NCBI GenBank assembly: GCA_025363015.1
Contig: JANYEQ010000135.1
Span: 1 to 58,320, forward strand
DNA: 58,320 bases
Reading direction: 5' to 3'
Source: Bacteroidota bacterium
Lineage (GTDB): Bacteria; Bacteroidota; Bacteroidia; B-17B0; Aurantibacillaceae
How positions within the stretch are numbered: the stretch's first letter is position 1; every line of letters starts with the position of its first letter. The position numbers were made by a program, and so were the translations under genes. Positions 8,912 through 17,232 of this stretch are shown piece by piece. The notes under the pieces are model-generated. The model had not been told where the DNA came from and did not search any database. It saw nothing but the letters and a program-made list of their open reading frames with translations.

Positions 8912-11059
8912 TTACTTCTCTAAAATTTTAAATTCCGTGCGGCGATTATTTTGCCTACCATCGTCTGAATCGTTTGTATCTATAGGTTTTGTTTCGCCGT
9001 AGCCTTTTGCTACCAAACGCCCTGCATTGATGCCTTTAGTAATTAAATAATCTACCACCGATTTTGAGCGATTATCACTTAATTTTAAATTATAATCGTC
9101 AGAGCCCTTACTATCTGTATGGCTTCCTAACTCTATTTTTAAAGTTGGGTTATCGTTTAATAATTTAATTAAACGCTCTAACTCATTTGCCGATTCTGGT
9201 CTAATAGTCGCTTTATCAAAATCAAAAAAGATATTACGTAACACAATGGTGCTTCCAATTTCTATTTTTTTTAACGCTACATCTTTATTAAATTCCTGAA
9301 AGTCGGCATTATCAGGTAAATTAAAATTTTCTGAATGAAATAAATATCCATCGCGTTTTACAGCAATACCATAGTTTTTACCGCTTGGTAAGGTAACTAA
9401 ATATTTACCTGTACTACTATTAGATTTAAAAGTAGCCAATATTATATTTTTATCGTTATCAATTAAATCAATACTGGCTTCTAAAGGTTTAGTAGTTTTT
9501 GCATCAGTCACTACACCTTTTAAAATGGTAAGTTTTGCAACTTTTACTTCTACTATATTTTCGGTTTTTAAATTGCTTACAGGATTGGCAATCATTGCTA
9601 ATAGTTGGTCTTGTGTATTTAATAGCGGTTGTTTTTCGGGGCCTAAAAATGTAATACGGTAAAGGTCTTGGTCGCCAAAACCACCTTGTTTTGCAGATGC
9701 AAAATAACCTCGGCTTCCGCTACCGGCTACTACAAAAAACACATCATCATCGGGGCCGTTAATTGGGTAGCCCAAATTTACAGGCTTACCCCATTTGCCA
9801 TTATTAAATTCTGATTTAAAAATATCGTAACCACCCATACTGTTATGCCCTTTACTACTAAAATACATAGTTTTACCATCGGGGTGAACATATACGCCAT
9901 CTTCGCCATACTTTGTATTTATATCGGCACCAATATTTTTTGCAGGCCCCCATTCGCCTTTAGCATCTAATTCGCACACATAAATATCACCTTCGCCAAT
10001 GCCGGCATCTTTATTTGTAACAAAATATAATTGCCTGCCATCGTAACTTAAACTTGCAGTATTTTCATGATATTTGGTATTAATGTTTTTATTTAAATGA
10101 ATAGGGGGTTCCCAATCGGTACCAAATAAAGTAGTTTCGTACAAATCGCCACCATCTTTGGCTAAATCACGATAAATAAAAAGTTTAGAACCATCTAAGG
10201 ATAAGCCAGCAACGGCATCGTGGCTTTCGGTATTTACGTTTTTGCTTAAAGGCTTTGAAGGTTGCCATTTACCATTTAGTTTGGTGGATATGTAAACATC
10301 TTCAAAGTATTTATTATCACCTTCATCTTTTTTTCCGCCCATAGTATTATCTCGGCGCGCAGTAAACATTATGGTTTCTTCGTCGGCGGTAATAGCAGCG
10401 CCATACTCGGGGTAAGGCGTATTAATTGCCGACCCTAAATTATCTACAAAAACACGCTCAGGATTTGCCGAAAAGAGTTTGCCATTTTGGCATTCGCTAA
10501 TTTTTTTATTTATGTCTTCAATTTCAGTAACATTATTTTTGGCTTTTAAGTTTAAAAAAACTAAGTACTCGTTATATTTTGCAATGGCTTCATCCCATCT
10601 TACATTAAATTGGTATGTCCAGGCTAACCAGTAGCAAATATCCGCTTCTACTTTTTTATCTAGGGCATATGCTTGTTCAAAATGTTTTAGGGTTAAGGGG
10701 TTGCTTGGTTCGGTTACAAACCAAACCATGCCTAACATATAATTTAAGCGAGCATTGTTGGGGTTAAAGTTATTGGCAGTATTTAAAGGTGCTAATGCAT
10801 TTCTAAAATTAGTAATGCCACTACCTCTATAATCGTGATGACTGATGGGTAAATGTTTGGTAGTAGATATAAATTGTTTTTTAAAATCATTAAATTCTTC
10901 ACGAGCTTGGCCGTAAAACTCTATGCCCACATCTAATTGCTTGCGGGCAATTTTTAATTCCTCTTTTTTAGAAGGGAAATTATCTTTTTCAAATTCTACT
11001 GTTTGAGAAAATAATGTAAATGCAAAGCTGCAAAACGTTAGTAAGTATATTTTTTTCAT
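8912..11059 (-). CDS. PorE-like TPR / beta-propeller / OmpA_C protein of the type IX secretion system
   Basis: Periplasmic or outer-membrane-associated protein of 715 aa. Order of parts: signal peptide (residues 1-19, ending TLFSQ); TPR-like helical region (about 25-190); PD40/WD40-like propeller with repeated DGxxxYFxSxxxxGxGxxDIY blades (about 205-450); carboxypeptidase-regulatory-like beta domain (about 515-590); and an OmpA_C peptidoglycan-binding domain (about 600-715) with FDFDKATIRPES, HTDSKGSDDYN and the terminal NNRRTEF. This exact order is known for T9SS PorE, which ties the trans-envelope complex to peptidoglycan; related proteins sit beside sprF elsewhere. The upstream TTG at 11107 would place 16 non-signal residues first, so the ATG at 11059 is chosen; this leaves a 10-nt gap after the upstream TPR gene. 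Assigning it as PorE itself rather than a paralogue is inference. Confidence 0.75.
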   Translation of the reverse strand: MKKIYLLTFCSFAFTLFSQTVEFEKDNFPSKKEELKIARKQLDVGIEFYGQAREEFNDFKKQFISTTKHLPISHHDYRGSGITNFRNALAPLNTANNFNPNNARLNYMLGMVWFVTEPSNPLTLKHFEQAYALDKKVEADICYWLAWTYQFNVRWDEAIAKYNEYLVFLNLKAKNNVTEIEDINKKISECQNGKLFSANPERVFVDNLGSAINTPYPEYGAAITADEETIMFTARRDNTMGGKKDEGDNKYFEDVYISTKLNGKWQPSKPLSKNVNTESHDAVAGLSLDGSKLFIYRDLAKDGGDLYETTLFGTDWEPPIHLNKNINTKYHENTASLSYDGRQLYFVTNKDAGIGEGDIYVCELDAKGEWGPAKNIGADINTKYGEDGVYVHPDGKTMYFSSKGHNSMGGYDIFKSEFNNGKWGKPVNLGYPINGPDDDVFFVVAGSGSRGYFASAKQGGFGDQDLYRITFLGPEKQPLLNTQDQLLAMIANPVSNLKTENIVEVKVAKLTILKGVVTDAKTTKPLEASIDLIDNDKNIILATFKSNSSTGKYLVTLPSGKNYGIAVKRDGYLFHSENFNLPDNADFQEFNKDVALKKIEIGSTIVLRNIFFDFDKATIRPESANELERLIKLLNDNPTLKIELGSHTDSKGSDDYNLKLSDNRSKSVVDYLITKGINAGRLVAKGYGETKPIDTNDSDDGRQNNRRTEFKILEK

Positions 11060-11069
11060 TTTAATATTT

Positions 11070-12122
11070 TTAATCAATGCACGAGGCGTTAATAAATGAT
11101 TTAGCACTTTCTACGCCTAATTCTAAGGCTTTTTTCCAATCGGCGCAACAGCCCTCTTCTTCGCGCAACATTTGTTTGGCAATACCACGGTTATAATAAG
11201 CGGGACCATTTTTAGCATCGTGCTCAATAGCCTTTGTAGCCATATTTTTACCTTTGGTATATTCTTTATTTTTAATAGCGATGGAAGCTAAGTTATTGTA
11301 GGCCGAAGAATTATTAGGTTGTTTTTTTAATACTTCTTCAAAGTCGGCTTGTGCTGCTTTTAAATTATTGTTTTCAAAATTAGCCGACCCACGATTTATT
11401 AAAGCTATTAAATAAGCTGGATTTGCCTGCAAGGCTTTGCTGTAAGCATTAACAGCTTTGTCGTAATTTTTATTTAAGCGATAGGCCGAGCCTAAATTGT
11501 TGTGTATAAATACAAGGCTATTATCAATAGTTAACGCTTTTTCGTAATCGGCAATTGCGCCAGGGTAATCTTGTTTTGCACGTTTGGCGCTTGCTCTATC
11601 ATTATAAGCGTAGGTGTAATTTGGATTTGATGTAATGGCTTTGGTATAAAACTCTATGGCTTTATCAAATTCTTTTGTTTCATATAATAATAAGCCTTTG
11701 TAGTACGAGGCTTCGGCGTGAGATGGATTTAGCTTTAGGCAATTATCTAAGGCTACATTTGCGCTATCTTTTAAATTCATATCAAAGTAAATTAAGCCTT
11801 TATTAAAATAAGTTTCGGGGTTTTGGCTATTAAGTTTTATAGCTTGATTTATATCTGTAACGGCTTCGGTATGTTTTTTTAAGTGTGTATAAGCAATAGC
11901 GCGGTTACTTAACGCTTTATCAAACGTTGGCTTTGCTGTAATGGCTTTTGTAAATAAATCTACGGCAGTGGCACATTCGTTTTTATGTAAAGCTGTTAAT
12001 CCATTGTTGTAATCTAACTCGGCTTGTTGGTCGAGGGTTAAATTACTAGCCACCTTAACGGTATCTTGTGCGTGTATAGTTATTCCAACGCAACATAAAA
12101 CTGATAATAAAATTATACGCAT
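11070..12122 (-). CDS. Secreted tetratricopeptide-repeat protein
   Basis: A 350-aa protein with a signal peptide (MRIILLSVLCCVGITIHAQ) and about nine consecutive 34-residue TPR motifs covering nearly all of the mature chain, for example AYNDRASAKRAKQDYPGAI. It ends with the GCCADWKKALELG segment that recurs at the ends of TPR proteins in Bacteroidota. It is the first gene of an operon with the PorE-like OmpA gene (10-nt gap), which suggests a scaffold role in the same envelope complex, but there is no enzymatic domain and the partner is unknown. Divergent from the CHAT gene across about 100 bp. Confidence 0.82.
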   Translation of the reverse strand: MRIILLSVLCCVGITIHAQDTVKVASNLTLDQQAELDYNNGLTALHKNECATAVDLFTKAITAKPTFDKALSNRAIAYTHLKKHTEAVTDINQAIKLNSQNPETYFNKGLIYFDMNLKDSANVALDNCLKLNPSHAEASYYKGLLLYETKEFDKAIEFYTKAITSNPNYTYAYNDRASAKRAKQDYPGAIADYEKALTIDNSLVFIHNNLGSAYRLNKNYDKAVNAYSKALQANPAYLIALINRGSANFENNNLKAAQADFEEVLKKQPNNSSAYNNLASIAIKNKEYTKGKNMATKAIEHDAKNGPAYYNRGIAKQMLREEEGCCADWKKALELGVESAKSFINASCID

Positions 12123-12225
12123 AAATATTAAAATAAAAACTAAATATAATTAAAAATTTATATAAGTAAAAGTTTTGTTTTTAAAGCTTATCTACCACTT
12201 TTACAGTAAATTTTAATACCATAGT

Positions 12226-15048
12226 ATGTATAGTAAACTTAATTTGTTTTTTGTGTTGTATTTTATAACTACAACCATTAATTCTCAAACCAAATTGGAA
12301 GATTTTTTTGATAATACCAACAGAAAAATAAAAGACAAAACCACAGGTAAACTCGAAAAAAAGCAAAAAGAGTACGACGAAAGTAATTTCAATTATGCCA
12401 TTTCGTTTTTAGATAATAGTGGTTTGTTTGAAGCCGATGAAAAAGGAAATGCAAATAACAATACCCTACTAAATAGCACTAAAAGATTAACAGGTGATGG
12501 CGTAACAATTGAAGATGATGCCTATTCATGTTTAAAAAATGGTGAAGCGCTAATGGTATTAAATAAATATTATTTAGCAGAAAAGAGTTTTTTACAAGCA
12601 AAAACATTGTACGAAGGTGTAAATAAAACTAACACCCTTAATTACTCACAAGTAATTAGCGATTTGGGTTTATTATACCAATCAAAAGGCCGCTATACAA
12701 AAGCAAAACCGTTTAACGAACAAGCTCTTACCTTACGCGAAAATATCGAAAATAAAGGAATGTACATTGTAGCCGTAAACAACAATGCTGTTTTTTATAA
12801 AGAAACAAGTAATTATACCCTTGCCGAAGAGCAATTTAAAAAGGCCTTAGCGCTAGCAAACACAGCTAATGATAATTTGGCAAAGGCTTTGGTAAATAAT
12901 AATTTAGCGATGACGTATTTAGATATGAATAAACTAAAAGATGCCGAAACATATATGAATACAAGTATTATGGAGGCCGCTAAAATTTTAAAAGAAAACC
13001 AAAGTAATTTTATTAAACTACAAATTAACTTAGCAAACATTTACCGTTTTGAAAAAAAATATAAAGAGAGTGAAGAACTTTATTTAAAAGCCATTGAAGT
13101 AAAAGAAAATAAATTAGGTAAACACCCCGATTTGGCTCACTTAAAAAAAGGCTTAGCCCAATTGTATATGGAAATGGGTAAAACCGCAGAAGTAGAAAGT
13201 TTATTACAAAGTGCGTACGATATTGATAAACGAAAATTAGGAGAAAATAATCCTGCCACGTTAGCTATTCAACAAGAGCTAGCCAACTATCATCGTTTTA
13301 ATTCGCACCCCGCAATGGCCTGCGAATTACTTTATACAGTAGTTGAAAAGAAAAAAGAAATTTATGGCGAAACTCACCCTAATTATATTCAGGCACTTGA
13401 AGATTTAGCATTGGCGCAATGGGAATTTAATAAAATAAGCGAAGCAAAAGTAAACTACAAAACTGTAATTGATAATACTTTAAATTACATAAACACTTTT
13501 TTTAATTCGCTAAACGATAACGAAAAAACGTTGTATTGGGAAAAAACAAACACACGCCTACAACGTTTTTACTCATTTGCAATTGCTAATTATATATTAA
13601 CCGATGAATCAATTGATGAAAACTTAGTAAGCCAATTATACACTACCTTAATAAATACAAAGGGCTTTTTGCTAAACAATTCTTCAAAAATTAGAAACAT
13701 AATTGCCGCTAGTACCGATGAGGATTTAAAAGCAACCTATAATAAATGGTTAGAAGCAAAAGAAAATTTAAACCAAGCCTACCAATTAACTAAAGAAGAA
13801 CAAACACAAGAAAAAATAAATATTGATAGCTTAAAAATTAAAGCCAATAATTTTGAACGAGAATTATCGCAAAAAAGTGCCTTGTTTAAAGATGAAACCG
13901 AAAATACAATTATAAGTAACGAGGCTATTCAAAAACAATTAAAAGCTAACGAAGCCGCTATTGAAATTTTACAATTAAACACATATAAAAATGGGTTTAC
14001 AAATACAGGCACGTATGTTGCACTAATAATAAAACCTACTAGTTTAAAATTAATAACCATTGGCAATGCCGATACAATTAATAAAGCAATTACACTTTTT
14101 AGAGAAAAAACAATTGACCAAAAGCCTGAAAACGAAGCTTATTTTTCAACCTGGAAACCCATAGATGAACAATTAACAGGTATTACAAAACTATATTTAT
14201 CGTTAGATGGTGCCTACCACCAATTAAGTATTAATGCTTTAAAAGACGCAACAAAAAAATATTTAGTAGATAAATATAATATACAATTTGTGGGCAATAC
14301 CAAAGATATTATTGATGTAAAACAAACCGAAAATTTATCAACAAAACCTACAACGGCTTTTTTAATTGGTAACCCTACCTATGGTAAAAGTGGCGCAATT
14401 GCACAATTACCAGGCACAGAAGCCGAGGTTAAAAATATTAGTAAACTATTAAGCACCTATAAAGTTAAAACCACTGCTTTGTTTGGTACTAATGCTACCG
14501 AAGCCGAAGTTAAAAAAATAAGTAGCCCAAGTATTTTACACATTGCTACGCATGGTTATTTTTTGGCCGATTTAAGCCAAATGGAAACCAGTAAAGTTTT
14601 AGGCATTGATGTTAGCGCTGCTAAAGAAAACCCATTATTACGAAGTGGGGTGTTGCTTGCTAATTGCGATAACGTATTTGATGAAAATTATCGTTCAGCA
14701 GCAAATACCGAAAATGGTATTTTAACTGCATACGAAGCCATGAGTTTAAATTTAGATAAAACAGATTTAGTAGTATTAAGCGCTTGCGAAACAGGCTTAG
14801 GGGCCGTAAAACAAGGCGAGGGTGTATATGGCTTACAACGCGCTTTTTTAATTGCGGGCGCAAAAAGTATTATTATGAGTTTATGGAGTGTAAGCGATGA
14901 GGCCACCATGCAATTAATGACATTGTTTTATACCAACTATGCAAAAAGCGGCAACAAACAACAAGCCTTTGCCGATGCCATAAAACAATTAAAAATTAAA
15001 TACAAAGAACCTTTTTTTTGGAGCGCTTTTGTAATGCTAAGTAAATAA
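12226..15048 (+). CDS. Exported TPR-CHAT protein (caspase-like peptidase domain)
   Basis: A 940-aa protein with an N-terminal signal peptide (cleavage probably after TTTINSQ, about residue 21), a long array of TPR repeats (about 95-420), a linker rich in charged helices (about 430-560), and a C-terminal CHAT domain (about 590-940). The caspase-type dyad is intact: His776 in HIATHGYF and Cys854 in LSACETGLG. CHAT domains are proteases in several studied systems (separase-related, Craspase TPR-CHAT, gasdermin-activating proteases). Here no CRISPR or gasdermin gene lies nearby, and the signal peptide implies a periplasmic or surface location, so its substrate is unknown. The stop is only 17 nt before the first YeeE gene, so read-through into the sulfur genes is possible. 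Confidence 0.87.
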   Translation: MYSKLNLFFVLYFITTTINSQTKLEDFFDNTNRKIKDKTTGKLEKKQKEYDESNFNYAISFLDNSGLFEADEKGNANNNTLLNSTKRLTGDGVTIEDDAYSCLKNGEALMVLNKYYLAEKSFLQAKTLYEGVNKTNTLNYSQVISDLGLLYQSKGRYTKAKPFNEQALTLRENIENKGMYIVAVNNNAVFYKETSNYTLAEEQFKKALALANTANDNLAKALVNNNLAMTYLDMNKLKDAETYMNTSIMEAAKILKENQSNFIKLQINLANIYRFEKKYKESEELYLKAIEVKENKLGKHPDLAHLKKGLAQLYMEMGKTAEVESLLQSAYDIDKRKLGENNPATLAIQQELANYHRFNSHPAMACELLYTVVEKKKEIYGETHPNYIQALEDLALAQWEFNKISEAKVNYKTVIDNTLNYINTFFNSLNDNEKTLYWEKTNTRLQRFYSFAIANYILTDESIDENLVSQLYTTLINTKGFLLNNSSKIRNIIAASTDEDLKATYNKWLEAKENLNQAYQLTKEEQTQEKINIDSLKIKANNFERELSQKSALFKDETENTIISNEAIQKQLKANEAAIEILQLNTYKNGFTNTGTYVALIIKPTSLKLITIGNADTINKAITLFREKTIDQKPENEAYFSTWKPIDEQLTGITKLYLSLDGAYHQLSINALKDATKKYLVDKYNIQFVGNTKDIIDVKQTENLSTKPTTAFLIGNPTYGKSGAIAQLPGTEAEVKNISKLLSTYKVKTTALFGTNATEAEVKKISSPSILHIATHGYFLADLSQMETSKVLGIDVSAAKENPLLRSGVLLANCDNVFDENYRSAANTENGILTAYEAMSLNLDKTDLVVLSACETGLGAVKQGEGVYGLQRAFLIAGAKSIIMSLWSVSDEATMQLMTLFYTNYAKSGNKQQAFADAIKQLKIKYKEPFFWSAFVMLSK

Positions 15049-15065
15049 AAATATTTTTTAATAAT

Positions 15066-15629
15066 ATGATAGAAATAATAAAACAACCTTGGCCTTGGTA
15101 TATAGCTGGTGTACTCATTGGATTAACGGTTCCAGCCTTACTGTTAATTGGAAATAAATCTTTTGGTATTTCCTCTTCCTTACGGCACATTTGTGCAGCG
15201 TGCTTGCCTGCTAATATTCCTTTTTTTAAGTACGATTGGAAAAAAGAATCTTGGAACTTGTTTTTTGTGGGCGGAGTTGCCATTGGTGGCGTTATTGCTA
15301 CTTACGTATTAACCAATCCAAACCCAATGGTTATTGCAGAGAGTACCAAACAAGCTTTAGCATCACACAATGTAAAAGATTTTGAACATTTATTGCCAAC
15401 CGACATTTTTAGTTGGAGTAGTTTGCTAACGCTTCGTGGTTTTATATTTATAGTAGTAGGCGGTTTTTTAGTTGGCTTTGGTACTCGCTATGCTGGGGGT
15501 TGCACAAGTGGCCATGCCATTATGGGTTTATCTAATTTGCAACTACCCTCTCTTATTGCTACAATTTGTTTTATGGTAGGTGGAATAGTCATGACCTGGC
15601 TAGTGTTACCTTATTTGTTGAATTTATAA
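15066..15629 (+). CDS. YeeE/YedE family transporter, first half
   Basis: A 187-aa inner-membrane protein, half of the YeeE/YedE (TsuA-like) sulfur-compound transporter fold. The diagnostic GTRYAGGCTSGHAIMG occurs at about residues 139-154, with Cys146 in the GGCTSGH motif that passes thiosulfate in TsuA-type channels; a second pair, Cys43 and Cys46, is in HICAACLP. About five hydrophobic segments are visible. The other half is encoded by the next gene (10-nt gap), the usual split arrangement. Together they are expected to move thiosulfate or a related sulfur anion across the inner membrane, or to modify periplasmic sulfur chemistry, in support of the TsdA and SoxB-like genes downstream. Confidence 0.85.
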   Translation: MIEIIKQPWPWYIAGVLIGLTVPALLLIGNKSFGISSSLRHICAACLPANIPFFKYDWKKESWNLFFVGGVAIGGVIATYVLTNPNPMVIAESTKQALASHNVKDFEHLLPTDIFSWSSLLTLRGFIFIVVGGFLVGFGTRYAGGCTSGHAIMGLSNLQLPSLIATICFMVGGIVMTWLVLPYLLNL

Positions 15630-15639
15630 TAGTATAACC

Positions 15640-16125
15640 ATGATTGAAAAAAATATAAATGATGAATTTGATTCGCAAGCGTGCATCAATAATTCAGAAA
15701 TTAAAAAACCTTTTGCGGCCAATTTGGTATATGCTTTTATAGGAATGCTATTTGGCATTGTGTTTGTAAAAGCCGAAATAGTAAGTTGGTTTAGAATACA
15801 AGAAATGTTTCGTTTTCAATCGTTTCACATGTATGGGGTAATTGGCACGGCGGTGGTAGTTGGTATTATTTCGGTATTTAGTATTAAAAAATATAACCTA
15901 AAAACATTAGATGGCGAAAAAGTTGTTATCGTTAAAAAAACATTTAATAAAGGTCAAATTATTGGTGGCTTATTATTTGGTATTGGTTGGGCTATTACTG
16001 GTGCATGCCCAGGACCATTATTTGCACAAATAGGAAGTGGTTTTACAGTTATTATTATTACCTTTTTAAGTGCTTTAGCAGGCACTTGGGTGTATGGATT
16101 ACTAAAAGACAAACTACCTCACTAA
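15640..16125 (+). CDS. YeeE/YedE-type transporter, second half (DUF6691-like)
   Basis: A 161-aa membrane protein that completes the pair with the preceding gene. It has about four transmembrane segments and the motif GWAITGACPGPLFAQIGSG around Cys123, the counterpart of GGCTSGH in the first half. A short hydrophilic N-terminus (about 25 residues, one Cys) precedes the first helix. The gene lies 10 nt after the first half and 6 nt before the TsdA-like cytochrome gene, so co-transcription is very likely. The substrate (thiosulfate or a sulfur-transfer intermediate) is inferred from family and context. Confidence 0.85.
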   Translation: MIEKNINDEFDSQACINNSEIKKPFAANLVYAFIGMLFGIVFVKAEIVSWFRIQEMFRFQSFHMYGVIGTAVVVGIISVFSIKKYNLKTLDGEKVVIVKKTFNKGQIIGGLLFGIGWAITGACPGPLFAQIGSGFTVIIITFLSALAGTWVYGLLKDKLPH

Positions 16126-16131
16126 TTTGTT

Positions 16132-17232
16132 ATGGAACAAGAACAAAACAACCATAAACATAATTACCCAGAAATTATTTCTAAACTAATTAATGTAATT
16201 ATTGCATTGATATTTATTATTTTGGTATTAGTAGTTCTGTTATATAAGTATTTACCCAACTATTGTCTAAGCGAAGAAAATACAAGCTTAAAAAATCAAC
16301 CCGATTCAAATGGGCTTTTTACAGATGCTGCTAAACAAGAGGCTTTAAAACATATTGATACAACACATTATTGGACGGTACCAAATGAATCAACACTTTC
16401 AGCTTCAGAAAAAGAAACAATATTGTATGGTAGAGATTTAATTGTTCACACAGCTTTGTATTATGGACCAAGCGGTAAAATATTTAAGAATAATACAAAT
16501 AGTATGAATTGCCAAAACTGCCATTTAGAGGGTGGTACAAAGGTATATGGTAATAATTATAGTTCAGTTGCTTCTACTTATCCAAAATACCGTGCTCGTT
16601 CAGGAGGAATAGAAAATATTTTTAAACGTGTAAACGATTGTTTTGAACGTAGTTTAAATGAAAAAGCCATTGATACCACTTCTAAAGAAATGAAAGCGAT
16701 TGTTGCCTATATTTATTGGTTAGGTAAAGACGTACCTAAAGGACAAAAATCGGCAGGTTCAGGATTAAAAGAGTTAGCTTTTTTAGATAGAGCAGCTAAT
16801 GCTGATAATGGACAAAAAGTTTATTCCGAAAAATGTCAATCTTGTCATCAGGCAAATGGCGGCGGACAAATGAATGGTGATAAAACAGAATTTACTTATC
16901 CACCTTTATGGGGCAACCAAAGTTATAATGATGGCGCGGGCTTATATCGTTTATCAAACTTCGCTAAGTTTGTAAAATATAATATGCCTCAAGGTGCTTC
17001 GCATAATAGTGCTCAATTAAGCGATGAAGAAGCTTGGGATGTTTCGGCTTTTGTCAATTCTCAACCACGCCCTAAAAAAAATATTAGTAAAGACTGGCCA
17101 AAGATTAACGAAAAACCGTTTGATCATCCCTTTGGACCTTATGTTGATGGCTTTGATGAAGTACAACATAAGTACGGACCGTTCAAAAAAATTAAGGATA
17201 AATTAGCAAGTCTCAATAATGAAAAAAAATAA
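16132..17232 (+). CDS. tsdA: Membrane-anchored dihaem cytochrome c, TsdA-type thiosulfate dehydrogenase
   Basis: A 366-aa protein with an N-terminal membrane anchor (about residues 16-40) and two haem-c sites, CQNCH (127-131) and CQSCH (235-239). Around the first haem it has the TsdA-type context NCQNCHLEGGTKVYG, YPKYRARSGGIENI and RVNDCFERS. Cys170 lies 40 residues after Cys130, the spacing I recall between the haem-1 motif and the axial cysteine of Allochromatium TsdA. Met285 in YNMPQG is a candidate haem-2 ligand. TsdA oxidises two thiosulfate to tetrathionate (some homologues run in reverse) in the periplasm. The membrane anchor would let it pass electrons directly to the respiratory chain. 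Its last 14 nt overlap the start of the SoxB-like gene. The direction of catalysis cannot be told from sequence. Confidence 0.85.
   Translation: MEQEQNNHKHNYPEIISKLINVIIALIFIILVLVVLLYKYLPNYCLSEENTSLKNQPDSNGLFTDAAKQEALKHIDTTHYWTVPNESTLSASEKETILYGRDLIVHTALYYGPSGKIFKNNTNSMNCQNCHLEGGTKVYGNNYSSVASTYPKYRARSGGIENIFKRVNDCFERSLNEKAIDTTSKEMKAIVAYIYWLGKDVPKGQKSAGSGLKELAFLDRAANADNGQKVYSEKCQSCHQANGGGQMNGDKTEFTYPPLWGNQSYNDGAGLYRLSNFAKFVKYNMPQGASHNSAQLSDEEAWDVSAFVNSQPRPKKNISKDWPKINEKPFDHPFGPYVDGFDEVQHKYGPFKKIKDKLASLNNEKK

Noticed and set aside
11060-11107. Upstream start of the PorE-like gene at 11107
   Set aside because: It would put 16 residues before a perfect signal peptide and overlap the upstream gene; the ATG at 11059 is better.
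12226-15048. TPR-CHAT protein as part of a Craspase or gasdermin defence system
   Set aside because: No cas, gasdermin or other defence gene is near, and the protein has a signal peptide.
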